Numbered from the stretch's first letter, positions 44,311 through 53,621 are shown. The stretch: 64,000 bases of DNA from Pigmentibacter ruber (GCF_009792895.1 NZ_WSSC01000003.1:186001-250000), one strand, 5' to 3'. Numbers and translations are program-made. Notes: generated from the letters alone by a model not told the origin.

Positions 44311-44907
44311 TTAAAATTCAATTGTTCTGACTCCTGAATTTTTATCCCATGTAACTTCGTTACTTTTTGCTAACTTTTGAACCCAGCGAGATAAAACAAA
44401 AAACAAATCTGACAATCTATTTATATAAGGAAGAATATTCGGATTAATTTCTTTTTCCATCGAGAAAGAAACAATTAAGCGTTCTGCTCTTCTACAAACC
44501 GTTCTCGCCAAATGAAAATAAGAATTTAAATTGGTTCCCCCAGGTAAGACGAATTCTTGGAGTGGTTCTAAAATATTTTGGCAATAATCAATCATTTTTT
44601 CTAATTGACTTGTATCCACTTCATTTAAAACTATCATATTTTTCCATCTAGAAGATAACGGCGTTGCCAAATCTGCTCCTAAATTAAAAAGATCATTTTG
44701 AATTGAATAAATCCAAGAGTCTAAAATGGTTTTTTCTTTTTTAGGCATTTCTTCTAGATTTTGTCGACATATTCCTAATATGCTATTTAATTCATCAATC
44801 GTTCCGTAACATTCAATTCTAAGATCATCTTTTGGAACTCTGCTCCCATCTGCTAATCCAGTTGTGCCTTTATCACCTGTTTTGGTGTATACTTTAACAA
44901 TCCGCAT
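44311..44907 (-). CDS. Cob(I)alamin adenosyltransferase, PduO type
   Basis: A 198-residue trimeric enzyme that transfers the adenosyl group of ATP to cob(I)alamin. The ATP-binding N-terminus is VYTKTGDKGTTGLADGSRVPKDD; YGTIDELNSILG and VLPGGTNLNSYFHLARTVCRRAERLIV are the family signatures, the latter with the catalytic arginines. The end, YINRLSDLFFVLSRW, matches the dimer-contact helix. It lies 72 bp after the ABC importer operon on the same strand; whether it shares that transcript is unclear. No cobalamin-dependent enzyme is in the window. Confidence 0.95.
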   Translation of the reverse strand: MRIVKVYTKTGDKGTTGLADGSRVPKDDLRIECYGTIDELNSILGICRQNLEEMPKKEKTILDSWIYSIQNDLFNLGADLATPLSSRWKNMIVLNEVDTSQLEKMIDYCQNILEPLQEFVLPGGTNLNSYFHLARTVCRRAERLIVSFSMEKEINPNILPYINRLSDLFFVLSRWVQKLAKSNEVTWDKNSGVRTIEF

Positions 44908-44979
44908 AATAAATCCTAAGAAAATAAGTTAAAAAATTATTATAACTTTTAATTTTTCAAGGATAAACTAATTTTCGAA

Positions 44980-45906
44980 TTATCGATTTCTTAAATAAGG
45001 TTGTCCTAAAGCTTTAGGAGGTTTACTTTTGCCAACAAATCCAGCAACAATTATAACAGTTAATAAATAAGGAATTATTTGAACAAATTGCGGTGAGATA
45101 ATAAAGTTCCAAATTGGATTTAAAAATTCAACATCGAAATCAGGCTTAGGTATTTTCACGCCTTGCAACATGATTCCCAATGCATCAAAAAAACCAAATG
45201 CTAGGCAAGCTAATGTTGCTGCTATTGGTCTCCAGCCGCCAACAATTAATGCTGCTAAAGCCATATAACCTCTCCCTGCGGTCATATTTCTAGTGTAACT
45301 ACTGGAAAGGCAAATTGATAAGGTTGCGCCCCCTAGTCCTGCTAAAAATCCAGATAATAAAACCCCGCTCCATCTAGTACGAATAACATCAATACCTGAT
45401 GTTTGAAGAGCATCTGGATGTTCTCCAGCAAATTTATGCCATAAACCGTATGGCGAAAACTTGAACCAAAGCCAAACTAAGGCAACTATAATCCAAACAG
45501 CTATAATTGGTTCGTAAATAAATCTGTTATGCATAGATATTTCTGGGGTTGAACCGGTATTTTGAAAGAGAATTTGAGAAGCAAAGGGCACTGTTCCGGC
45601 AGCTAAAATTGTAATTGCAGTTCCTGTAACAATTTGATTTGATTTGAAATTAATTACAAAAAGACCATAAATTGCTGACATGACAAGCCCTGCTAATCCC
45701 CCACATAAAAATCCTAAAAAAGGCGAATGTGTTAAAGCTGTAACTGCTGCAGCAGTAAAAGCTCCAGCTAACATTTTTCCTTCTAGAGCTATATTTATTA
45801 TTCCACTACGCTCACTAAATAATCCACCTAAAGCTGCAAATATTAAAGGAGCAGACATTCGAATGGTCGCGCCACTAATTGAAGATAAGAGGTTAATCCA
45901 TTCCAT
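44980..45906 (-). CDS. ABC importer permease, second nucleoside-type subunit
   Basis: A 308-residue permease from ATG 45906, which begins 1 bp after the upstream permease stop and has AAGG 9 bases ahead. A longer frame from 45951 would overlap that gene. It has eight or more hydrophobic segments and the family pattern GLFSERSGIINIALEGKMLAGAF and SYTRNMTAGRGYMALAALIVGGW, as in NupQ/YufQ-like permeases (BPD_transp_2). With its partner permease it forms the channel through which nucleosides enter the cytoplasm. Confidence 0.9.
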   Translation of the reverse strand: MEWINLLSSISGATIRMSAPLIFAALGGLFSERSGIINIALEGKMLAGAFTAAAVTALTHSPFLGFLCGGLAGLVMSAIYGLFVINFKSNQIVTGTAITILAAGTVPFASQILFQNTGSTPEISMHNRFIYEPIIAVWIIVALVWLWFKFSPYGLWHKFAGEHPDALQTSGIDVIRTRWSGVLLSGFLAGLGGATLSICLSSSYTRNMTAGRGYMALAALIVGGWRPIAATLACLAFGFFDALGIMLQGVKIPKPDFDVEFLNPIWNFIISPQFVQIIPYLLTVIIVAGFVGKSKPPKALGQPYLRNR

Positions 45907-45907
45907 A

Positions 45908-46933
45908 TCAATTTGCCTTTTTTGAAAATTTAATTTTTTCCCAGAGCCCATCAGCTGATACAGCTAAAATGATTAATGCTTGCAGCACTAATGCAAGGTC
46001 AGATGTAACGTTGTGGGTGAAGATTTCTAAATCACTAGCACCTTTTTGAAGAGCTCCAAATAATAATCCAGAAAATATAATTGCCAGAGGGTTCCCTTTT
46101 GCTAGAAAGGCCACTGCAATACCTGTGAAACCATATCCTGGAGAAAAATCAAGTTTAAAGCATTCTGAACGGCCTAATATTTCTCCCACTCCAACAAGTC
46201 CTGCTAAAGCACCTGCAATAAACATTGTTTTCATTTGAGTTTTAGAAATACTTATTCCTGCTGTTGAAGAAGCAGCCTCATTTTCACCAACACTCCTTAT
46301 TTCATAACCATAAGGAGTTCGATATAAAAATAACCAGAGAAGAATTGCTACAAAAATAGAAAGAAATATTGCTGATGATACTGGTGCACCATCGAAAAAT
46401 GAATAGGATTCTAATACATAATTTTTAGAAATTGGTATTGTCTGAGGATTTTGTGAATTTACATCTTTTAAAATGTAAACAGTTATATAACTTGCAATTC
46501 CAGCAGCTATGAAATTTAACATAATTGTCGTGATAACTTCGTGAGCTCCACGTTTTGCTTTTAAATAACCAGCAATTCCACCCCAAAAACCACCTAATAC
46601 AGCAGCAGCAAGAGCAGCAAAAATGATTGCAAAAAAAGGTGGGATATTTGGAAACAAAGCGCCTACAGTTGCTGCAGCTAAAGCACCCATTGTTAATTGA
46701 CCTTCAGCCCCAATATTAAACATTTTAGCTTTAAAAGCCATTGCGACAGAAAGACCAGTTAGAATAAGTGGCATACTATAAGTTAAAGTCATACCAAAAT
46801 CGTAAGCTGTACCAAAACCTGATTTAGCAAAAATATAAAAAACATTTAAGGGATTTTCACCAGCAATACTAGTTACAAGTAGCCCAATAATAAGAGCAAT
46901 AATTGTTGCAATAATGGGGCGTAAAATATTCAT
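45908..46933 (-). CDS. ABC importer permease, first nucleoside-type subunit
   Basis: A 341-residue permease of the NupP/YufP type. Hydrophobic helices and the motifs GLSVAMAFKAKMFNIGAEGQLTMGALA, KAKRGAHEVITTIMLNFIA, YGYEIRSVGENEAASSTAGIS and SPGYGFTGIAVAFLAKGNP mark the BPD_transp_2 family of branched-chain/nucleoside transporters. It overlaps the upstream ATPase gene by 4 bp, so translation is coupled. Confidence 0.93.
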   Translation of the reverse strand: MNILRPIIATIIALIIGLLVTSIAGENPLNVFYIFAKSGFGTAYDFGMTLTYSMPLILTGLSVAMAFKAKMFNIGAEGQLTMGALAAATVGALFPNIPPFFAIIFAALAAAVLGGFWGGIAGYLKAKRGAHEVITTIMLNFIAAGIASYITVYILKDVNSQNPQTIPISKNYVLESYSFFDGAPVSSAIFLSIFVAILLWLFLYRTPYGYEIRSVGENEAASSTAGISISKTQMKTMFIAGALAGLVGVGEILGRSECFKLDFSPGYGFTGIAVAFLAKGNPLAIIFSGLLFGALQKGASDLEIFTHNVTSDLALVLQALIILAVSADGLWEKIKFSKKAN

Positions 46934-48555
46934 CTCTTAATATCTCCATTTAATAATCCACCACACATTGCAAGTCCAATCATATGTTCGTCAGTTTCAT
47001 TTCTTTTGAATTCAGCAGCAATACTTCCGCCATACATAACGAGGACTCTGTCGGCTAAAGTCAAAATTTCATCTAATTCTGATGAAATAAGAAGTACACC
47101 TACACCTTTATCTCTTTCAGCAACTAATTGGTTATGAATATACTCTATTGCACCAATGTCAACACCTCTAGTAGGATTTGCAGCTACTATAAATTGCGGC
47201 TCTTTTCCAAATTCTCTGGCGATAATTATTTTTTGTTGGTTGCCGCCTGAAAATCCTGAAACATTTAACTTAGGATTTTTTGGGCGTACATCGTATTTTT
47301 CCATTTCACTTTTTACCGTCTTCTGAATTTCTGATATTTTTTGAAATATTCCAAAGCGAAATTTCTTTTCCCAATGTCTTCCTAAAATATAATTTTCTTC
47401 AGCTGTCATGTTCAAAAGTAGGCCATTCTTATGACGATCTTCAGGTATAAAACCCACAATAAGATCTTGCATTTCAGAACTTTTTTTATGTGTAATATCT
47501 TTATTTAATAAAGTTATTTTACCTGAAGCAGGGTGATGTGGAGATATTTTTTTTCCAAAGAATTTTTGAGGATGAAAAATAATATCAATTAATTCTGATT
47601 GACCATTGCCTTCAACTCCAGCAATTCCAACTATTTCACCACCGTTAATTGATAGATTTATATTATTTAATAAATTTTTTTGTGAGTCTTTGTTAGAAAA
47701 ATTTCTTAAAGTTACATTTTTTAAATCTAATACATTATTACTAGTTTTTTTTCCTAATGGAATATTTGGTCTTAAATTAACATTTCTGCCAACCATTAAT
47801 GAGGCTATTTTTTCTTCAGATGCTTCTGATGTTTTTAATGATCCAACAACGCTTCCTGCTCGAAATACTACAATATTATCTGTAAAATTTAAAACTTCTC
47901 TAAGTTTATGAGTAACAATTATTATTGTTTTACCTTCATTCTTTAGTTTCTTTAAATTTTCAAAAAGTTCGTCAACTTCCAAAGGAGTTAAAACAGCAGT
48001 AGGTTCGTCAAGAATAAGTATTTCTGCGTTTCTATACAATAATTTTAAAATTTCAATTCTTTGTTGCATTCCTACAGCTAGTTTAGAAATTTTAGTATTT
48101 AAAGGTACAGTTAGTCCATATTTTTTGGCAATTTCATCAATTTCTAGTCGAGCTTTTTTTCTATCAATAATATTAAACGAAGTTGGTAAAAATGGCAATT
48201 TAAGAGTGTGTTCTTCGTCACCTAGTATTATATTATCAAGACCAGTAGCAGTTTCAGCAAGCATAAAGTGTTGATGAACCATCCCTATTCCATTTTTAAT
48301 AGCGTCTTTGGGTGATTGCCAATGTTGAGGCTTACCATTAACTAAAATTTCACCATCATCTTCTTTATACAAGCCAAATAATATTTTCATTGCAGTAGAT
48401 TTTCCAGCACCATTTTCACCAATTAAGGCTTGAATAGTTCCTTTTTCTACTGAAAAACTTATATTATTATTTGCAATTACTTTACCAAAAGATTTTGTTA
48501 CATTTTTGAATTCTATAGCAATTTTTTTATCTTTAAAGTGTTCCATTTTAAGCAT
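46930..48555 (-). CDS. ABC importer ATPase with two nucleotide-binding domains
   Basis: A 541-residue double-domain ATPase of the sugar/nucleoside class. Domain 1 has GENGAGKST (46-54), HQHFMLAETATGLDNIILG, KLAVGMQQRIEILK and ILILDEPTAVLT. Domain 2 has the modified P-loop GVEGNGQSEL, FIPEDRHKNGLLL, VSGFSGGNQQKIIIARE and AANPTRGVDIGAIE; such degenerate second sites are normal for the RbsA/NupO class. ATG 48546 is an alternative start. It powers uptake of substrate delivered by the upstream BMP proteins. Confidence 0.93.
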   Translation of the reverse strand: MLKMEHFKDKKIAIEFKNVTKSFGKVIANNNISFSVEKGTIQALIGENGAGKSTAMKILFGLYKEDDGEILVNGKPQHWQSPKDAIKNGIGMVHQHFMLAETATGLDNIILGDEEHTLKLPFLPTSFNIIDRKKARLEIDEIAKKYGLTVPLNTKISKLAVGMQQRIEILKLLYRNAEILILDEPTAVLTPLEVDELFENLKKLKNEGKTIIIVTHKLREVLNFTDNIVVFRAGSVVGSLKTSEASEEKIASLMVGRNVNLRPNIPLGKKTSNNVLDLKNVTLRNFSNKDSQKNLLNNINLSINGGEIVGIAGVEGNGQSELIDIIFHPQKFFGKKISPHHPASGKITLLNKDITHKKSSEMQDLIVGFIPEDRHKNGLLLNMTAEENYILGRHWEKKFRFGIFQKISEIQKTVKSEMEKYDVRPKNPKLNVSGFSGGNQQKIIIAREFGKEPQFIVAANPTRGVDIGAIEYIHNQLVAERDKGVGVLLISSELDEILTLADRVLVMYGGSIAAEFKRNETDEHMIGLAMCGGLLNGDIKR

Positions 48556-48591
48556 TCTAAATTGAAGGTGAAATTAAAAAAAAGTAATAAA

Positions 48592-49635
48592 TTATTTATT
48601 TATTTTATAATAGTCAGGTACAATTATTTTCTTTTCGATAATTTCTTTTTTAATTTTATTAATTTCTTTAATTTCATTATCTTTAAAAAGTTTTCTATTG
48701 TTATTATCAAAAGACCAATCAACACCGCCTTCAGAAAAACCGTATCTAATCACTCCAGTAGATAATTTATTTTCAGTATAGTCTTTAATTGATTCAAAAA
48801 CTTTTGAATCTACTTTCTTTTCCATACTCGTTAAAACAAGCCCTGGTGCTAAGTGGTTTTGATTTGAATCAACACCAATTATGAACTTATTAGATAGTTT
48901 TTTATTTGCTTCTTCAACAGCATCAAAAGCACCTAATGAAGATGCACCTGCTGCAACAAATATAACATCCGCACCTTTATTATACATTGCTAATGCAATT
49001 TCTTTTGCTTTGGTAGGATTATTCCAAGCTGAAGACGTTATACCTACAAAAGTTTCTGTAACTTTAATTTTTGGATTAATAAATTTAGCACCAGCTTCAA
49101 ATCCATAATAAAATCTTTTGATGAGAGGTATTTCCATACCACCAATAAATCCTATTTGGTTGGTTTTAGATTTCATAGCAGCTATTGCGCCTACCAAAAA
49201 GCTACCTTCATGTTCTTGGAAAGAAATGGATCTAATATTTGGTTCATCTATTGATGAGTCTACTAATACATATTTTTGTTTTGGATATTTTTTAGCAATT
49301 TTTCCTACATTTTCTGCGTTATTAAAACCAACTGCAATAATAAGCCCACATTCTCCGCTAGAAAAAGAACGTATAAAATTTATAGAATTTGCATCATCAC
49401 GGACAGTAACATATTTACTTTCCTTGGATACATTTAATTCTTTTTGAGCCCTTGAAAAGCCTTCATAAGCTAATTGGTTAAAAGATTTATCATCCTTACC
49501 ACCTTTATCTAATATTAGACATATTTTTGGTAATTCTTTAGACTCCAATGCAAAAATATTTAAATTAATACAACTAAATAAGAAAAGTGATTTAGAAAAA
49601 ATAGAGAAAATGGATTTAATATTTCTTTTAATCAT
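48592..49635 (-). CDS. BMP-family substrate-binding protein, copy 3
   Basis: A 347-residue periplasmic binding protein of the BmpA/PnrA (basic membrane protein) family, which binds purine nucleosides. The N-terminal leader contains FLFSC, a possible lipobox at residue 22. The mature protein opens ICLILDKGGKDDKSFNQLAYEGF and contains GFIGGMEIPLIKRFYYGFEAGAKFINP, IFVAAGASSLGAFDAVEEA and GVDSNQNHLAPG. It directly precedes the ATPase gene. It is paralogous with the two following upstream copies. Confidence 0.92.
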   Translation of the reverse strand: MIKRNIKSIFSIFSKSLFLFSCINLNIFALESKELPKICLILDKGGKDDKSFNQLAYEGFSRAQKELNVSKESKYVTVRDDANSINFIRSFSSGECGLIIAVGFNNAENVGKIAKKYPKQKYVLVDSSIDEPNIRSISFQEHEGSFLVGAIAAMKSKTNQIGFIGGMEIPLIKRFYYGFEAGAKFINPKIKVTETFVGITSSAWNNPTKAKEIALAMYNKGADVIFVAAGASSLGAFDAVEEANKKLSNKFIIGVDSNQNHLAPGLVLTSMEKKVDSKVFESIKDYTENKLSTGVIRYGFSEGGVDWSFDNNNRKLFKDNEIKEINKIKKEIIEKKIIVPDYYKINK

Positions 49636-49650
49636 ATTAGCTACAAACCT

Positions 49651-50637
49651 TTAATTTATTGTTTCTTGTTTTAATTCAATTATTTCTTTTTTTATGAGAT
49701 TAATTTTTTGAATTTCTTCTTTAGTAAATAAACTTTCGTTATATTTATCATAAGCCCAGTTTATTCCTTTATTTTCTAAATTATATGTATAGACACCAGT
49801 TGTAAAATTATTATCTAAAATACTATGAATTGTATCCATAACAGATTTATCTATATCTTTAATTAAACTTGTTAATATAATTCCTGGTTTAATCCAGTTT
49901 TGATTTGAATCACACCCAATTGCGTATTTTTTAGTTTTTTTAATGCTTGCTTGTTCAGCTGCATTAAAAACACCTAAGCCAGAACCTCCAGCAGCATGAA
50001 ATATGATATCTACACCTTGAGCGTATTGATTTAGAGCTAATTCTTGTGCTTTTGTAGGATTATTCCAAGCTTCAACAGAGACACCAACATAACCAGTCAT
50101 TACTTCAATTTTAGGATTAATTTTTTTAGCACCAGCAATATAAGCTTTTTCAAATTTTTGGATCAGTGGAATATTCATCCCACCAATTATTCCTATTTTT
50201 CCAGTTTTTGTTTTTATTGCAGCAATTGCGCCCATTAAAAAAGCTCCTTGTTCATCTTGAAAAACAATGGAGCGGACATTTTCATGAGTTACTTTGGTAT
50301 CAATAACTGCAAACTTTTGTTTAGGAAAGCTTGGAGCTAAATTTTTAATTGCGTCAGCATTATTAATTCCAACAGAAAAAATAATAGAACATTTGTTATT
50401 TACAAATGTTCTAATAATTTGTTTCAAATGTGATTCTTCTTTAGCTTCAATAACTTTACTGTCTTTTGAGATTGGAAGGGTTTTAAGCGCTTTTTGAAAT
50501 CCATTGTAAGCCTCCTGATTAAAAGACTGGTCATCTTTCCCAGCTTTATCAAGGATCATACATATTTTGGGATTTGTTTCAGCCATTGCTACTGGTACTA
50601 TAGAAGTTAGAACACATGAAACAAAAAATTTTTTCAT
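49651..50637 (-). CDS. BMP-family substrate-binding protein, copy 2
   Basis: A 328-residue paralogue with a short signal peptide (AMA before ETNP) and no lipobox. Conserved parts are ICMILDKAGKDDQSFNQEAYNGF, GIIGGMNIPLIQKFEKAYIAGAKKINP, IIFHAAGGSGLGVFNAAEQA and GCDSNQNWIKPG. Divergence from its neighbours at the ligand-contact segments (KAGKDDQ instead of KGGKDDx; GCDSNQN for GVDSNQN) hints at a different nucleoside preference. It is separated from its neighbours by 15 bp on each side. Confidence 0.92.
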   Translation of the reverse strand: MKKFFVSCVLTSIVPVAMAETNPKICMILDKAGKDDQSFNQEAYNGFQKALKTLPISKDSKVIEAKEESHLKQIIRTFVNNKCSIIFSVGINNADAIKNLAPSFPKQKFAVIDTKVTHENVRSIVFQDEQGAFLMGAIAAIKTKTGKIGIIGGMNIPLIQKFEKAYIAGAKKINPKIEVMTGYVGVSVEAWNNPTKAQELALNQYAQGVDIIFHAAGGSGLGVFNAAEQASIKKTKKYAIGCDSNQNWIKPGIILTSLIKDIDKSVMDTIHSILDNNFTTGVYTYNLENKGINWAYDKYNESLFTKEEIQKINLIKKEIIELKQETIN

Positions 50638-50652
50638 TATCGTAGTCCTTAA

Positions 50653-51735
50653 TTATTTAGAATTTTTTATTTTTTCCAATTCATAGTAGTCTGGTACCTT
50701 TATTTTTCCACTAATTATTTTTTCTTTAATACTATTTATTTCTTTAATTTGCGAGCTTGTGTAGAATTTTTTATTATGTTCATCGTAAGCCCAATCCACT
50801 CCACCATCTTTTAAACTAAATGCAGTATGTGTTGCAGTAAATTTATTTTCTATGATGTCTTTTATAGTTGAATAAACTGCATTATCTACTCGTTTTACCA
50901 TACTAGTAATGACCACATTTGGTTTAAGCCAGTTTTGATTTGAATCCACACCGATAGCATAATGTTGTCTTTTATTATTAGATTTTTTATTCATTTGTTC
51001 AGCTGAATCAAACACACCTAGACCTGAATTAGCTGCAACTTGATAAATGACATCTATGCCTTCATTGTATTGAGCATGAGCTAGTTCTTTTGCTTTTGAT
51101 GGGTTATTCCATGCATCAGGAGTGATGCCAACATACGACGTTGTAATTTTAATATTTGGATTAATATATTTAGCACCAGCTGTATAGCCTGTTTCAAAAC
51201 GATGAATAAGTGGAATATCCATACCGCCAATAAAACCAATTTTTCCTGTGGAAGATTTCATTGCTGCAATAGCACCTACTAAAAATGAACCATCATGTTC
51301 TTGGAAGGTAACTGAACGGATATTTTTAGCTTTATTTTTGTCGTCAATGTTAACATCAATAGACAGAAATTTTTTGTTTGGATTTTTCGAGGCCAAATCT
51401 GGAATAAATTCGGAAGGATTAAACCCAATACCTATAATAAGATCGCAGTTAGCTTGGGTTGTAAAATTTCTAAAAAATTGAACTATTTGACTATCATTTC
51501 TTGGTTCAACAAATTTACTATCTTTACTTATCTTTAATTCTTTGAGAGCCCTGTTGAAGCCATTCACAGCAGATTCATTAAAGGAATGATCGTCCTTCCC
51601 ACCTTTATCAAGAACCATACATATTTTAGGTGGTTTTGCAGTTTCTTCGGAAGCATAAATTGAGGAGATGACACTCAAACTTAGGATAACTGGAATCATT
51701 TTTCCTGTTTTTTTAATCACGCGGTGAGAGAACAC
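50653..51735 (-). CDS. BMP-family substrate-binding protein, copy 1
   Basis: A 360-residue paralogue, first gene of the transport operon. The start is GTG at 51735 with AAAGGAA 6 bases upstream. A signal peptide ends near IYASEE. The mature part has ICMVLDKGGKDDHSFNESAVNGF, GFIGGMDIPLIHRFETGYTAGAKYINP, VIYQVAANSGLGVFDSAEQM and GVDSNQNWLKPN. The three BMP copies plus ATPase and two permeases form one minus-strand transcription unit. The 272 bp before it, up to tRNA-Arg, hold no gene and no riboswitch that I recognise. Confidence 0.92.
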   Translation of the reverse strand: MFSHRVIKKTGKMIPVILSLSVISSIYASEETAKPPKICMVLDKGGKDDHSFNESAVNGFNRALKELKISKDSKFVEPRNDSQIVQFFRNFTTQANCDLIIGIGFNPSEFIPDLASKNPNKKFLSIDVNIDDKNKAKNIRSVTFQEHDGSFLVGAIAAMKSSTGKIGFIGGMDIPLIHRFETGYTAGAKYINPNIKITTSYVGITPDAWNNPSKAKELAHAQYNEGIDVIYQVAANSGLGVFDSAEQMNKKSNNKRQHYAIGVDSNQNWLKPNVVITSMVKRVDNAVYSTIKDIIENKFTATHTAFSLKDGGVDWAYDEHNKKFYTSSQIKEINSIKEKIISGKIKVPDYYELEKIKNSK

Positions 51736-52007
51736 GGGGATTCCTTTCGGATTTTTAAGTTTCTTGATGAAATGAATTACTTAGCCACTTGGGCAAGAAT
51801 CTGAAAAGGCATAGCACAAATGAATCAAATCTTTCTACGATTTTTTTGTATAAGAAGTAGCAAAAAGAGAATAGCTAGCACCAAAATTTTTTTTAGAAGA
51901 GAAAAAAGTTAGAATGTATGTTGACTAATGATACTTGATTTTGTACACCATCAAACACTCTGAGAATTATGAGTTGCGCTTGCGTAGTTCATTTTGCTAA
52001 GACATTA

Positions 52008-52084
52008 GCGCGGTTAGCTCAGCTGGATAGAGCACCAGACTACGAATCTGGCGGTCAGGCGTTCGAATCGCTTACCGCGCGCCA
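52008..52084 (+). tRNA. tRNA-Arg(ACG)
   Basis: A 77-nt gene with acceptor stem GCGCGGT/ACCGCGC, discriminator G and encoded CCA (52082-52084). D arm GCTCAGCTGGATAGAGC; T arm GCGTTCGAATCGC. The anticodon loop CTACGAA gives ACG at 52042-52044, whose A34 must be edited to inosine to read CGU, CGC and CGA. The deaminase gene for that editing, tadA, lies 130 bp downstream on the same strand. Confidence 0.97.
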
Positions 52085-52107
52085 TTATTACAATATGTTA
52101 TCCCTTG

Positions 52108-52198
52108 GGAGCGATGGGTGAGTTGGCTTAAACCACGCCCTTGCTAAGGGCGCGAAGGGGAGACTCTTCCGAGGGTTCGAATCCCTCTCGCTCCGCCA
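52108..52198 (+). tRNA. tRNA-Ser(GCU)
   Basis: A 91-nt serine tRNA with acceptor stem GGAGCGA/TCGCTCC, discriminator G and encoded CCA (52196-52198). A long variable arm (GAAGGGGAGACTCTTCC) is present and the T arm contains GGTTCGAATCC. The anticodon loop TTGCTAA places GCT at 52143-52145, so it reads AGU and AGC. It follows tRNA-Arg by 23 bases and precedes tadA by 15 bases. Confidence 0.97.
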
Positions 52199-52213
52199 CC
52201 TTCTTTCATAGGT

Positions 52214-52711
52214 GTGTTCTTGTCTAATAAGCAATCCGATCCAGAACAAAAAAATATTGATTCATTCTATATGCTAAAATGTCTTGATCTCGCACAGAAA
52301 GCTTTTCAGCAGCAAGAAGTTCCTGTAGGTGCTATCGTTGTTGATCATAGCAACAATAGTATTATAGCAGAAGCTTATAATTTGAGAGAAACTCACAATA
52401 ATGCGACTGCTCATGCGGAATTAATAGCAATTTCAAATGCTTGTCAAAATTTAGCACGTTGGCGATTAACTAGTTGTACATTATATGTAACGTTAGAACC
52501 CTGTTTTATGTGTGCTGGAGCGATTATTTTGGCGCGAATTCCGAGAGTTGTTTTTGCAACCCATGATCCTAAAGCAGGTGCAGTAGGGAGTTTAACTAAT
52601 CTTTTAAATGATTCTAGATTAAATCATTCTTGTGATGTGACAACTGGAATTTATGCAGAAGAGAGCTCATTGCTGTTAAAATCATTTTTTAAGCTTCGTA
52701 GGAATAAATAA
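52214..52711 (+). CDS. tadA: tRNA(Arg) adenosine-34 deaminase
   Basis: A 165-residue zinc-dependent deaminase that converts A34 of tRNA-Arg(ACG) to inosine. Catalytic HAE (67-69) in TAHAELIAI and the zinc cysteines PCFMC (96-100) are present, with family segments QEVPVGAIVVDH, NNATAHAE and DPKAGAVGSL. The start is GTG at 52214; a TTG at 52220 is also possible because the ribosome-binding site is weak. It follows tRNA-Arg(ACG) and tRNA-Ser and may be on the same transcript. Confidence 0.94.
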   Translation: MFLSNKQSDPEQKNIDSFYMLKCLDLAQKAFQQQEVPVGAIVVDHSNNSIIAEAYNLRETHNNATAHAELIAISNACQNLARWRLTSCTLYVTLEPCFMCAGAIILARIPRVVFATHDPKAGAVGSLTNLLNDSRLNHSCDVTTGIYAEESSLLLKSFFKLRRNK

Positions 52712-52798
52712 TAAAATTTTAGTATATTGAATTTTAATCATGAGGAAGGTATTTTTTTTATATCTTCTAAGATCTTTTATTATTTGGAGAAATATTCT

Positions 52799-53596
52799 GT
52801 GGTTGCTAATGAATTATTTAAAGCAGAAACAATAGGAGTAGTTTTAGCCGCTGGTATGGGCAAAAGAATGAATTCTTCACTACCTAAAGTAGCGCATAAA
52901 TTATTAGGAAAATCTTTAGTTATTTGGGCTATCGAGTCATTAGTGAATGCAGGTATTAATAAAATTATAGTTGTTATTTCTCCAACCCAAAAAATTGTTG
53001 AAGAGATTATTTTAGAATATAATTTTCCAAGTAATATCCAAATAAATTTTGCATATCAGAATACCCCTTTAGGAACAGGTCATGCTGCTGAGTGTGGCAT
53101 TAGAGAAGTAGAAAACTATTATTTAAATAATAATAAAAATAACGAAATAAATATTTTAATCGCATATGGTGATACTCCTGCAGTAAAACCTGAAACATTT
53201 AAAGAATTTATTAAAACGCATAAAAATGAAAATAATATTTTTACTGTATTGGCATTTGAAACTAATAATCCTACAGGGTATGGTCGCATTCTCACTGATG
53301 AGCAAAATAATTTTTTAGCAATTTGTGAGGAAAAAGATTGTACAGAAGAACAAAAGAAAATAAAATTATGTAATTCTGGATTTCAATGTGCAAACTATTT
53401 GGCTATGAAAGAATACTTTCCATTATTAAAAAATAATAATGCAGCAAAAGAATATTATCTAACTGATTTACCTGTAATTGCAAAACAATCAGGAAAAAAA
53501 GTTGGCTATTTAATTGGAATAGATGAAACAGAATTTTTAGGAATTAATTCTCAAGAGCAATTAGCTGAAATGGAAAAGAAATTTAAAGAAAAATAA
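52799..53596 (+). CDS. GlmU-type uridylyltransferase domain only
   Basis: A 265-residue protein started at GTG 52799, which has GGAG 9 bases upstream; a longer frame from TTG 52727 lacks such a site. It matches the N-terminal half of GlmU: LAAGMGKRMNSSLPKVAHKLLGK (16-38) with Lys30, NTPLGTGHA, AYGDTPAVKPE, PTGYGRIL and NSGFQCAN. This half makes UDP-GlcNAc from GlcNAc-1-P and UTP. The left-handed beta-helix acetyltransferase half is missing, so that step must come from another gene. It precedes glmS by 25 bp. Confidence 0.88.
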   Translation: MVANELFKAETIGVVLAAGMGKRMNSSLPKVAHKLLGKSLVIWAIESLVNAGINKIIVVISPTQKIVEEIILEYNFPSNIQINFAYQNTPLGTGHAAECGIREVENYYLNNNKNNEINILIAYGDTPAVKPETFKEFIKTHKNENNIFTVLAFETNNPTGYGRILTDEQNNFLAICEEKDCTEEQKKIKLCNSGFQCANYLAMKEYFPLLKNNNAAKEYYLTDLPVIAKQSGKKVGYLIGIDETEFLGINSQEQLAEMEKKFKEK

Positions 53597-53621
53597 CTTT
53601 GAAAATCATGAAGAGGTTTCT

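Noticed and set aside
51736-52007. Riboswitch in the leader of the nucleoside importer operon
   Set aside because: No purine-riboswitch core (paired loops with the conserved pyrimidine-rich junction) could be recognised in either orientation.
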